NCBI GenBank assembly: GCA_016706685.1
Contig: JADJJE010000030.1
Coordinates: forward strand, 3,552-67,551
Length of the DNA: 64,000 nt
Origin: Sandaracinaceae bacterium
Lineage (GTDB): Bacteria > Myxococcota_A > Polyangia > Polyangiales > Houyiibacteriaceae
Direction of reading: 5' to 3'
The translations under genes and the position numbers were made by a program. Below the pieces are notes generated by a model that did no database searches, was not told the origin of the DNA, and saw nothing but the letters and a program-made list of their open reading frames with translations. Shown here one piece after another: positions 29,047-38,011 of this stretch. The first letter of the stretch is position 1; each line of letters starts with the position of its first letter.

Positions 29047-29664
29047 ATGACCACCACGTTCAAGCTCTACTACACCCCCACCAGCTGCGGCGCAGCCAAC
29101 TACCTCGCGGCGACCATCGGCGGCCTCGAGTTCGACTCGGAGGTGGTGGACCTCGCGAAGCACCAGACCAAGTCCGGAAAGGACTTCTACGCGATCAACC
29201 CGAAGGGCAACGTCCCCGCCATCGTGTTCGCGGATGGGTCGATGCTCAACGAGAACGTGGCCACGCTCACCTTCCTCGCCGACCAGGGCAACGCTGGCCT
29301 CGCCCCGCAGGAGGGCACCACCGAGCGCTACGCGTACCTCAACGACCTCGGCTTCGTGACCAGCGAGCTGCACCCCGCGTACGGCGCGCTGTTCAACCCG
29401 AAGCTCAGCACCGAAGCGCGCGAGGCGGCCATGGCCAACGTGCAGCGGCGCGTGGACAAGTTCGTGGGCATGATCGATGGCGGGAAGAAGCCATTCCTCA
29501 ACGGCAAGTCGCTGAGCGCCGCAGACCTCTACGCGTTCATCGTGCTCGGGTGGAGCGGCTTCCTGAAGGTCACGCTGCCCTCCGCAGCGCAGGGCTATGT
29601 GGATGCCCTCAAGGCTGACCCGCGCATAGAGAGCGCGCAGGCGGCGATGACCGCCGCGCAGTGA
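29047..29664 (+). CDS. glutathione S-transferase family protein
   Basis: A 205-aa GST with an N-terminal thioredoxin-fold domain: KLYYTPTSCGAANYLAATIG, then the conserved NPKGNVPAIVFADGSML and NENVATLTFLAD. The helical C-terminal domain contains SLSAADLYAFIVL with the capping Asp. The Cys in TSCGAA fits the bacterial beta-class catalytic cysteine. The substrate, probably an electrophile conjugated to glutathione, is unknown. It is a single gene. Confidence 0.88.
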   Translation: MTTTFKLYYTPTSCGAANYLAATIGGLEFDSEVVDLAKHQTKSGKDFYAINPKGNVPAIVFADGSMLNENVATLTFLADQGNAGLAPQEGTTERYAYLNDLGFVTSELHPAYGALFNPKLSTEAREAAMANVQRRVDKFVGMIDGGKKPFLNGKSLSAADLYAFIVLGWSGFLKVTLPSAAQGYVDALKADPRIESAQAAMTAAQ

Positions 29665-29674
29665 GTCTGAGAGC

Positions 29675-30972
29675 TCAGCCCTTGGCCTTCTTGGCCGCTC
29701 TCAGGTGGGCGCTGATCTCCTTGGCGTAGGCCGGCGAGACACGCTTGGTCTCGATGAGCTCGCGCCACAGCGGCTCGTCGAGGAACGCGGCGTGGTCGCG
29801 CACCAGCTCGTCGGAGAGCGGTCTCTTGGAGCGGACCACCATGCGCCAGTCGATGCGGTCGGCGAAGCGTCGCAGCTGCGCCTCGCTCACCTGCACGTTC
29901 GCCCCGAGGAGGCGCCACTCGATGCGGTCACCGAACGCGTCGATGACGTCTTCCTCGTGTCCGCGTCGCAGGGTCACCTTCGACCACGTGAGCCGGTCGG
30001 CGTGTTCCTTCAGGAACGCCACGGAGAGGCTAGGGTGCTCGGACACGCCCAGGGGGCCACTCCAGTCGAGCGCATCTCTGTGCTTTCGGATGAAGCTCTC
30101 GGAGAGCTTGGTGGTGTTCAAGCGCTGGAACGGAATCTTGTCCGCGAACTCTTCGATGAACGTCCGGAGAGCGCCTGCGACTGCGCCACCGCACTCCAGT
30201 CCACCCGATGGGCGTGCTCGCGCAGGAAGCCCTCGCTCAGGCGCTGCTCGTGGGACGCCCCGGCCCAGTCCACTCGGTCGGCGTGCTCGGCCAGGAAGGC
30301 CTCCGACAACACCTGGCGACGGCTGATCTCGCTCCAGCCGAGCTGCTCCGCGTGCTCGAGGATGAACGCCTCGGACAAGCACGCGTAGCGAGCGACCGTC
30401 TGCCAGTTCCCCGGTGTGAACGACGCGGCGTACGTCGCGGCGAAGCCCTCCGTGACGTAGATGTTGGGCCAGCGCAGGAGCTTGTCCCACTCCTTCTTGT
30501 TCTTCGGCACGGCGTCCGGGCGGCTGAAGCCGGCCAAGCGAAAGACGGTCTGACCGCCTGACGTGTCCTTCTCCAGGATCAGGGGAGCGTCGGGGTCGGG
30601 CAGGCGGTCGGCCGCGTTCAGCTCGGCCACCAGCTCACCGAGGTCGGTGTCGCTCGCGTCGCTCACCACCTCGAAGCCACCCTGGCCGAGCTCGATGCTG
30701 GTGCGGTCCGTGGTCGCGTGGGCGAAGAGCACGCCTCCGTCGACGCTGATCTCCCAGAGATCGTAGCGCGGCGCCGGGTCCCCCATGGCCACTACCTCGT
30801 AGCGCTGCGCTTCAGCGGGCTCCTCCGCAGGGAACGCCGCTGCGAAGCTGGTCTTCTTCCCGAAGTAGGCCGCCAACGCGGCCAGCAGCTGGTCTCGGTG
30901 GATCGGGGCCAGCTTCTTGGCGGCCGCCGCAGTCGTGATCATGGGCCCGCGCGCGATGAGCTGAAGCGACAT
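29675..30972 (-). CDS. tandem LSE-x-F-x-EH-x-DW repeat protein, one-base frameshift
   Basis: After an N-terminal domain of about 200 residues (AKKLAPIHRDQLLAALAAYF) come about nine copies of a 22-25-residue helical repeat. Examples are LSEAFILEHAEQLGWSEI, LSEAFLAEHADRVDWAGA, LSEGFLREHAHRVDWSAV and LSESFIRKHRDALDWSGP. Similar repeats occur in proteins of bacteria and large DNA viruses, with no settled function. The frame breaks near 30161-30168 after AQSQALS. One added base joins it to FIEEFADKIPFQRLNTTK, giving 432 aa. The start 30972 has TATGGT 7 nt upstream and no ribosome binding site. Confidence 0.65.
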
Positions 30973-30979
30973 GGCGAGC

Positions 30980-31013
30980 ACCATAGCTCGCCCGCCGTCG
31001 GCCCGTGTAGTCT
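30980..31013. promoter_or_regulatory. divergent -10-like hexamers, both leaderless
   Basis: On the minus strand TATGGT (30985-30980) lies 7 nt before ATG 30972. On the plus strand TAGTCT (31008-31013) lies 7 nt before ATG 31021. The two start codons are only 48 bp apart, so the divergent promoters must overlap. Confidence 0.4.
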
Positions 31014-31020
31014 GCGCGCC

Positions 31021-31767
31021 ATGAACCTGTTCCGCTCGGTGGTAGAGCCACGCTGGCACGAGATCGACGGATCGCGCGTGGCTCGTCCACGGGTGCTCAT
31101 GGACTGGATGGAGCACGCTCGGTCGCTAGTGCCGGCGGACGACTCGCTGCATGCACCGCTCAACTTCGGTCTGGCGCGGTCCATCCGCCTCGACACTTTC
31201 GCGCCCATCGACACGCCCGCGCCGGTGGCCGTCGCGGTGTGGCTGTCGCACTGTGGGACGACCAGCTACGCCATGGACCACGAGCTCACGCGTGTCGGCG
31301 ATGGCGCCGTCGTCGCGCGGGCGCGCCTGGTGTTCGTCCGCATGGGCGCCGACCGACGGCCTGCGCCCGTGGACCCGTCCGTGGCGGGGAGAGTGCACGG
31401 CGCGCCCGTGCAGCTGACGCAGGGCAGGGAGCTCGGCGTGCCCCACGGGGCGCCGGCCTTCGAGCGCGCGTTTCAAGCGGTGCTGAACGACGAGAACCGT
31501 GGACGCCACGTGGGTCACACGCAGGTGGTCGACTATTTGGACGACACGTGGCGGCTGGCCCTCCTTGGTGCGGTGCAGGGAGCCGAACCGGGGATGCACT
31601 GGCGTCAGCCACGCAGCATCGCCGTGGACTACGAGGGCGAGGCGCACGCCGGCGACCAGCTGGTGGCGCGAGCGTGGACCACGTCCGAGTGGGCGTCGGA
31701 CGCGGCCCTCGACTTGACGCGGCCCAGCGACCAGCGATGCATCGCGCGCGCGCGGTTCCTGTTCTAG
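31021..31767 (+). CDS. double-hotdog thioesterase-like protein
   Basis: A 248-aa protein with two halves that both look like hotdog folds. The first runs from VVEPRWHEIDGSRVARPRVL to AVVARARLVFVRMGADRRP. The second runs from HTQVVDYLDDTWRLALLG to DLTRPSDQRCIARARFLF. This layout is that of acyl-ACP/acyl-CoA thioesterases of the FatA/4-hydroxybenzoyl-CoA type. A catalytic residue cannot be fixed with confidence, and the substrate is unknown. Confidence 0.6.
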   Translation: MNLFRSVVEPRWHEIDGSRVARPRVLMDWMEHARSLVPADDSLHAPLNFGLARSIRLDTFAPIDTPAPVAVAVWLSHCGTTSYAMDHELTRVGDGAVVARARLVFVRMGADRRPAPVDPSVAGRVHGAPVQLTQGRELGVPHGAPAFERAFQAVLNDENRGRHVGHTQVVDYLDDTWRLALLGAVQGAEPGMHWRQPRSIAVDYEGEAHAGDQLVARAWTTSEWASDAALDLTRPSDQRCIARARFLF

Positions 31768-31771
31768 GCGC

Positions 31772-32203
31772 TCAGCCGGCCACTAGCCGCAGCACCAAGT
31801 ACGCCAGCATCCCCACCGGTCCGTACATGAGGGTGAGGCCCAAGATGGGCAGGCACCACAGGTGAGAGATGCCCACGCGCTCGGCGTCGAGCGCGATGCT
31901 GGCGCCCACGAAGAGGTCGAACGCCAGGAAGTGGATCCAGCCCACCAGCACCACGCGTGGCGTACGGAAGAGCGAGATGACGCCGCGCAGCGTGAGGAAG
32001 CTGCCGCGTGGGCGCTCGCCCTCGGCGTCGTAGCGGCCGCCCAGCGTGAGGAGGAAGAGGTACTGCACGCACAGCAACGCGAGCGCGCCACCCAGCGTCC
32101 AGGTGCGCGCGGGATCGGGGACCCAGGGGAAGGCGAACACGACCACCCAGCCCAGCAGGGCGATGAGGGAGGCGAGGCGAAAGAAGCGGTCGAGGAAGGG
32201 CAT
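31772..32203 (-). CDS. ABA4-like (DUF4281) membrane protein
   Basis: A 143-aa protein with four transmembrane helices. The central motif RVVLVGWIHFLAFDLFVGAS then ISHLWCLPILGLTLMYGP is the DUF4281 signature. Its plant member ABA4 is needed for neoxanthin synthesis in chloroplasts. Bacterial members are uncharacterised. No carotenoid gene is nearby here. It converges with the hotdog gene, leaving 4 bp between stops. Confidence 0.75.
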   Translation of the reverse strand: MPFLDRFFRLASLIALLGWVVVFAFPWVPDPARTWTLGGALALLCVQYLFLLTLGGRYDAEGERPRGSFLTLRGVISLFRTPRVVLVGWIHFLAFDLFVGASIALDAERVGISHLWCLPILGLTLMYGPVGMLAYLVLRLVAG

Positions 32204-32217
32204 GGGTCAGTCTCGGC

Positions 32218-32370
32218 CTATCGGAGTCGGTCGCGCCAGCGCGACGGGAGTCCGAGCGAACGCCTGATGCGAGCTTCGGCTTCATCCCACGGAATGAGGC
32301 GCACGGCTCCAGACTCTACCTCCGCGAGCCGACCGCTGACCTCGGCGGTCCATGCTGGGCTTGGCTGACG
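32218..32370 (-). pseudogene. 3' remnant of a PF09720-type addiction-module antitoxin
   Basis: On the minus strand an open frame of about 50 codons reads AWTAEVSGRLAEVESGAVRL then IPWDEAEARIRRSLGL, ending at TAG 32218. This matches the C-terminal half of the putative addiction-module component family (pattern RRLAEvdsGxvxxIPWeevxaRiR). An in-frame TGA at 32373-32371 and no usable start codon cut off the N-terminal half, and no toxin gene follows. It looks like a decayed toxin-antitoxin locus. Confidence 0.6.
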
Positions 32371-32510
32371 TCACTGGGACAGTCGGGGCCGGCACGTGTC
32401 TGGCGAACAGGGCCTGAGTGCAATCAGCTTGGGTTCGCGGACATGAGTCACTGCGTATTGCGCTGCGCTAGCGAACGGTGAGAGCATTCACCGACGGAAA
32501 GGGAGGGACG

Positions 32511-33050
32511 ATGCGCAACGTGCGAAGGGGACTTCGACTCATGATGAACACGAGAACATGTCTCTTGGTGGGCGGGCTGCTGATGGCTGGCTGTTCGGAG
32601 GAAGGCAGCGGCATCGACCCCGCTCTCATTCCCACGACCCCAGCCGTCCTCGAGTGGGATGGTGAGTCGTTCCAAACCACCAACGCGATAGCGAGGCTCT
32701 CCTCTAGGACTCCGACGATGATCTTTTGGTCTGCGCCGGGGGCAAGCTGCGACCCATTCGATGTGGATATCCCAGCGGTCGGGACCATCGAGGCCACGGT
32801 CTTCTTGCCGTCGGAGTCTCTGGTCGCTGGGGCCGTTTTCGAGATCACCGGGCAAACGGGTTCCGGTAGCGTTGATCTGATCGTGGTGGCGTTGGCGCGC
32901 ACCGTGGATGGTCGCGTCGAATCGCACAGCTACCACGAGGGCTACGTGGTGGTGGACGCCGTGAGCGAGTCCGAGATCACCCTTCGAGTGGCCGCCCGTG
33001 ACGGCGATGTGCAGATCAACGGGGCCATCACCGCGCTTGTCTGCCCGTAG
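32511..33050 (+). CDS. small lipoprotein, function unknown
   Basis: A 179-aa lipoprotein with lipobox LLMAGC. The mature part is beta-rich, with no recognised domain and two later cysteines. GGGAGGG 5-6 nt upstream fixes the start at 32511. An ATG at 32478 lacks such a site. Codon use is less GC-extreme than in neighbours (for example TTT and TCT occur often in the first half). Confidence 0.65.
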   Translation: MRNVRRGLRLMMNTRTCLLVGGLLMAGCSEEGSGIDPALIPTTPAVLEWDGESFQTTNAIARLSSRTPTMIFWSAPGASCDPFDVDIPAVGTIEATVFLPSESLVAGAVFEITGQTGSGSVDLIVVALARTVDGRVESHSYHEGYVVVDAVSESEITLRVAARDGDVQINGAITALVCP

Positions 33051-33154
33051 GCTCACGTTCGAGCACGACGCCGACCTCAGTTGCAGCGAAATTCACACGC
33101 CCCACCCCCTCGACACAGTACCCTCTCGTTGGCTTTTCGGACTGGAGTCGAGAC

Positions 33155-36100
33155 ATGAACGTTCACCGTGTGGCCTTGGCGAGCTCGCTGGCCGCTGCCC
33201 TGTTTGTTCTCCCTGGCTGCGGTGACGCGGGCGTTCGCATGGACGCTGGCGCCGACGGGGCGCGGCAGTCCTGCATGGACGCGACGGACTGCGACGACGG
33301 CATGTTCTGCAACGGCGCAGAGACGTGCCAGGTGGGCGCGCCCGGCGCGGACGCGTTCGGCTGCTTGCCGGCGGGGGATCCGCCCTGCGCGCTCGACGCC
33401 GTGTGCGAGGAGTCGCGCGACCGCTGCGTGGGGGACTGCGAGACCATGCCGGACTTCGACGACGACGGCACCGACCGCGTCGCGTGCGGCGGAACCGACT
33501 GCGACGACACGGACGCCAACCGCTTCGTGGGCAACGTGGAGGTGTGCGACCTCGCGGGGCACGACGAGGACTGCGACAGCGCTACGCTCGGCGGGCGGGA
33601 CATCGACAGCGACGGCTACGTGGACGCCGCGTGCTGCAACCCGGACGGAGCGGGCGGGACGGAGTGCGGCGATGACTGCGATGACCTGTCGCCTTCGGCT
33701 CGGCCCGGGAGCGTGGAGGTGTGCGACAGCGTGGACAACGACTGCGACGGCGACTTCGACGAGGGCGTGGCGTTCCCGGGGTTCGTGGACGCGGACCGCG
33801 ACTACAGCGGCGACGTGAGCATGCCCATCGTGGCGTGCTTGGGATCGCCCGGGTTTGCCACCACGGCGGGCGACTGCGACGACACCGACCCGCACGCCAG
33901 CAACCTGCAGGTGGAGGTGTGTGACGGCGTGGACAACGACTGCGACGGGGGCACGGACGAGAACCCGCGCCCAACGCCGTGGTATCTGGACGACGACTCG
34001 GACCAGTTTGCGGAGCCCGGAGCTCAACCCCACCGTGGCCTGCGTGCCGCCGACCGCCATGCACGTGCTGCTGCCGCTCGACTGCGACGACAGCACCGCG
34101 CTGCGCGGGCCGCTGGCACCCGAGCTGTGCAACGCGCTCGACGACAACTGCAACGGCGCGGCCGACTTCGTGGTGAGCGCGTTCAACTACGAGGACGACG
34201 ACCGCGACGGCTACGCCGACAGTGGCTGCGGCGGGAACGACTGCGACGACCGCGACCCCACTAGCCGTCCAGGCGCCGAGGAGCGCCTGGACGGCCGGGA
34301 CAACGACTGCGATGGCAGCGTGGACGAGAACGTGATGCCCGCGCTGTTCTTCCGCGACCTCGACGGCGACCTCTACGGCGACGCGACCATGTTCGTGGTG
34401 GCCGCCAGCGTGCCCACGGGCTACGTGGCGCGCGCCGGCGACTGCGCCGACAACGACGTCCGGCGCTTCCCCGGGAACGTGGAGCGCTGCGACGTGCTCG
34501 ACAACGACTGCGACCAGCGCGTGGACGAGCACGCCATCGATCCGGGCACGTTCTACCGCGACGCGGACGAAGACGGCTTCGGCGCCGAGGACCGCGTGTG
34601 GCGCGCCTGCGAAGCCCCCGAGGGCTATGTGAGCGTGAGCGGCGACTGCAACGACGACGACCCGAGCCCCTCCGGGGGGGTCACGAGCTGGTACCGCGAC
34701 CACGACGGCGACACCTTCGGCAACCGCGCAGTGGCGAGCGTGGGGTGCGAGGCGCCTGCGGGCTTCGTGGCCGACGCCACCGACTGCAACGACCTCGACC
34801 CCGCGACGAACCCTGGAGCGACCCCGCTGTGCCACCCGCGCGACCGCGACTGCGACGGCACGGTGGACGCCATGGAAGTGGGCTGCAGCGCCACGGCTTG
34901 CAACACCGACAACGGGGGCTGCGACCAGGAGCCGGTGGCCACGTGCAGCACCGTGGGTATGGGCACTTCGTGCGCGTGCCCCGTGGGGTTCATGGGCAAC
35001 GGAGTGGGCTCGTGCGGCTGCCTGTCGGAGACGGAGTACCTCACCGGCTTGAGCGCCACGGGCGGAACCCTCACGCCCGCGTTCGCGGTGGGGCAGCGGC
35101 ACTACACGCTGGTCATGGACGCGGCGGCCACCAGCGCGGAGTTCACGCCCAGCATCGGCGCGCCGGCCGACGTCACGCTGCGCATCGCTGGGGCCACGCA
35201 CGCGTCGGGCGCGGCGTTCGACCTCGGCACCGTGGCGCTGCGCACGCTCAGCCACTTCGACGTGGTGTTGCTGGCCACGCACGCGGACGGCTGCGTGCAA
35301 GAGACCACCATCACGGTGACGCGCTCGCAGTACCTGCGCGGCACCACGGGCGGTGGGGACAATGAGGCCGACGTCGTGTCGGTGTCGGGTGACGGAAACC
35401 GCATCGCGCTCGGCGACCGCCTGGACGGGGACAACGCCCCGGGCATCAACGGCACCTCCACGGGTGGCCTGTACGCCGTGGGCGCGGTGTTCCTGTTCCA
35501 GCGGTCCGGGTCCACCTGGCAGCTCGAGGCCACGTTCCGCGCGTCGACCCTGGTGTCGCAGGACCGCTTCGGGGCTTCGGTGGCGCTCTCGTACGATGGC
35601 AGCACCATGGTGGTGGGCGCCGACAACCGTGACGTGGGCGCCTTCGATGCCGGCGTGGCGTTCGTGTTCCACCATGACGGCAACGCCTGGGTGCAGCAGG
35701 CGGTGCTGAACAACCCTGCGCCGTCTACCAACGACTACGTGGGCACGTCGATCACCGTGTCGAACGACGGAGACACCTTCGCCGTGGGCGGCCCCACGGA
35801 GGACTCGAGCGCCACAGGCGTGGGCGCACCCGTGGCGGACAACTCCTCGACAGACAGTGGCGTGGTCTACGTGTACACGCGTAGCGGCTCGATGTGGTCG
35901 ACGGCCACGCGCATCAAGGCGCCGGTCAACGGCCCGGGCGACCAGTTCGGTTCTGCGGTGCGCCTGTCGGGCGACGGCATGACGCTCGCGGTGGGCGCTC
36001 CGCTCGAAGACGGCAGCGCCTCCGGCGTGAACGGCGCCTTCGACGAGCTGCAGCCCAACAGCGGCTGCGTCTACGTGTACACGCGCAGTGGCATGACGTG

Positions 36101-36680
36101 GAGCTATCACTCCTACATCAAGGCGCAGAACCCTGGCATGGGCGACTCGTTCGGGCAGACGTCCGCGCTCGGTCTCGACGACCTCGGCCGCACGCTGGTG
36201 GTGGGCGTGCGCTTCGCGGACCTGGTCGGTACGGATAGCGGCGCGGCCTACGTCTACACCTTCGATGGCACGGACTGGGGGTTCGAGACCACCCTCGTGG
36301 CTGGGAATGCCGACGCGGGCGATCGATTCGGCGTCGGCGCGTCCATCTCGGGCGACGGCCAGCACATCGGCGTGACGGCCCCCTACGAGGACAGCCGCTC
36401 GGCGGACGACCCGTTCAGCAACACCGAGGTGGACGCGGGCGCGGCCTACGTCTTCGACCGCGTGGACCAGGCCTGGGTGGAGGCGCTCTTCCTGAAGGCT
36501 TCTTACCCGTACGCGGGCTTCTTCTTCGGGTACCGGTACATCTCGCTCTCGTCCGATGGGGCGGTCATCGCCGTCACCTCGCTAGACTGGGGATCGGGCG
36601 CGGGGCCGCGAACGAACGGGGACCGCAGCGACCGGAGCCGCTCGGACAGCCCGGGGGCGGCGTACGTCTTCGAGCGGTAG
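33155..36680 (+). CDS. MopE-repeat/FG-GAP surface lipoprotein, one-base frameshift
   Basis: A large exported lipoprotein (lipobox FVLPGC), 1,174 aa after repair. From residue 90 there are about eight MopE-type units, such as DCDDTDPHASNLQVEVCDGV and DNDCDGG, which are aspartate/cysteine-rich and probably bind calcium. An EGF-like Cys cluster and a cadherin-like beta-sandwich domain (LTGLSATGGTLTPAFAVGQR) follow. The last 440 residues form an FG-GAP-type beta-propeller with DRFGASVALSYDGSTMVVGA-like blades. The frame breaks near 34007-34011 after DDDSDQ. Removing one base restores it into PELNPTVACVPP. Confidence 0.75.
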
Positions 36681-36733
36681 GCGGCCGAAGCCGAAGTCGA
36701 CATAGCGGCCAGTCGAGTGCCCTGCCGGGGCGT

Positions 36734-37681
36734 CTATCTGGATGCTCGGCCGAGCTCCATGGCCTTGAACCGCTTCCAGAGCGCGCCCACCCCTTCGAGG
36801 TCTTGCATCGTCGCGGCGCGAAGGTGCTCCCTCGCGAACGAAGCGCTGCTGGCCAGCTCGGGGTGGCTGACCTCGATGTCGTGCAGGAGCCGGTCGGCGA
36901 CGGCGGCGTCGTTCATGCCCCCGAGGACATCCTGCAGGGCCTCGAGGCACTCGATGTAGCGCTCCATCTGTTCTGACGGTTGGAGCGGCAGGAAGAACTC
37001 CGCTGCGTAGCGCGTGTTCTTGGCTGCGATGCGCACCCTGTGGCGCTCCTCGGGCGTTCCGCGCGCCAGCCGCTTGCCGCGCTCGAGCAGCTTCTCGTGC
37101 CGGCGACGCAGGGTCTTCCTCGCGCGCTTCTCGAGCGGCTTCTGGAGCGCGGCGCGGGCGGTCTCGTCGAGGGACTCGCAGAAGCGCGAACCCTGGAGCC
37201 AGCTGTCCAGGGCGAGCATCAGGCGCGAGTAGCGCACGGACGTCACCGCCTCGGCGGCCTGCTGCCGCTTCTCCCCGGCCATGCTCAGCGCGACCTGCCG
37301 GAGCGGCACGAGGTCCGGTTCCTGCGGGCACCCTTCGATGAGCATCGGCAGGGTGGTGTCGGCCAGCACGTCGGCGTCACGCGCGGCTCCCAGCTGCTCA
37401 CCGAGCCAGGTGAGCTCTTCTTGCAGCGCGGGGGGGAATGGGATCCATCGTTCGAACAAGCGCAGCGCAGAGCGCAGGCGGCGCGTTCCCACGCGCATCT
37501 GGTGTATGCACTCCGGGTCGGCTCCCTGCGCGACGCCGCGCTGATTGTCCTGCACCTGTTTCAGGCAGTTGCCCACGATGAGCCGAAACCCGTCTTCGAC
37601 GCTCACCCCACGGCTCAGCGCCACAGGCTCGGCCTTGACGGCAGCGGCTGGGGCGACCTGCGGTTTGAGTTCCGTCGTCAT
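36734..37681 (-). CDS. CHAD domain protein
   Basis: A 315-aa all-helical protein. The CHAD signature ECIHQMRVGTRRLRSALRLF is at about residue 57, with further conserved basic helices (EKRARKTLRRRHEKLL, HRVRIAAKNTRYAAEFF) and the loop LQDVLGGMNDAAVA. CHAD domains bind polyphosphate through conserved histidines and arginines. There is no attached CYTH triphosphatase domain and no ppk gene nearby. A basic, soluble, polyphosphate-associated protein is the best reading. Confidence 0.88.
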   Translation of the reverse strand: MTTELKPQVAPAAAVKAEPVALSRGVSVEDGFRLIVGNCLKQVQDNQRGVAQGADPECIHQMRVGTRRLRSALRLFERWIPFPPALQEELTWLGEQLGAARDADVLADTTLPMLIEGCPQEPDLVPLRQVALSMAGEKRQQAAEAVTSVRYSRLMLALDSWLQGSRFCESLDETARAALQKPLEKRARKTLRRRHEKLLERGKRLARGTPEERHRVRIAAKNTRYAAEFFLPLQPSEQMERYIECLEALQDVLGGMNDAAVADRLLHDIEVSHPELASSASFAREHLRAATMQDLEGVGALWKRFKAMELGRASR

Positions 37682-37723
37682 GGTGGATTCACCATGGAAG
37701 TCCCACGCCCGCGCGCAATCGTC

Positions 37724-37729
37724 TAGGGT
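37724..37729 (+). promoter_or_regulatory. -10-like TAGGGT, 6 nt before start codon
   Basis: TAGGGT lies 6 nt before the ATG at 37736 without a ribosome binding site, matching the leaderless pattern seen elsewhere in the window. Confidence 0.4.
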
Positions 37730-37735
37730 CCGCGC

Positions 37736-37996
37736 ATGTTCGACACCTCGGATGGGCTCGCGGTCTGCCTCTCATGCTTGCGGCCGCGGTCGGACCTCAC
37801 GGCGGACTGGGTCCGTGTCGCGACCGAGGGCCGCGACCACACCACGTTCTACTGCAACGACGACTTCGCGTTCCCGGGACGAAAGCCCGTGAGCTCTCCC
37901 AGTCCCTGCCCGCACTGTCACGAAAGCTCGGCGGTCATCGCGGTGGCCAAGAGCGTGTTCGAGGGCATTGCGCGCTTCGTGGAGAAGCGAGGGTGA
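37736..37996 (+). CDS. small zinc-ribbon-like protein
   Basis: An 86-aa protein with two CxxC knuckles, CLSC (residues 11-14) and CPHC (about 59-62), and one more Cys-containing segment, TTFYCNDDF. These suggest a zinc ribbon. I recognise no family. It is divergent from the CHAD gene by 54 bp and ends 15 bp before the stop of the convergent P450 gene. Confidence 0.55.
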   Translation: MFDTSDGLAVCLSCLRPRSDLTADWVRVATEGRDHTTFYCNDDFAFPGRKPVSSPSPCPHCHESSAVIAVAKSVFEGIARFVEKRG

Positions 37997-38011
37997 GGCC
38001 GACGCAGCGGC

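Noticed and set aside
33582..36365. A 927-codon open frame on the minus strand
   Set aside because: It is the antisense shadow of the MopE/FG-GAP gene. The composition is Val/Arg/His/Ala-rich with no domain, as expected for the reverse complement of GC-rich coding DNA.
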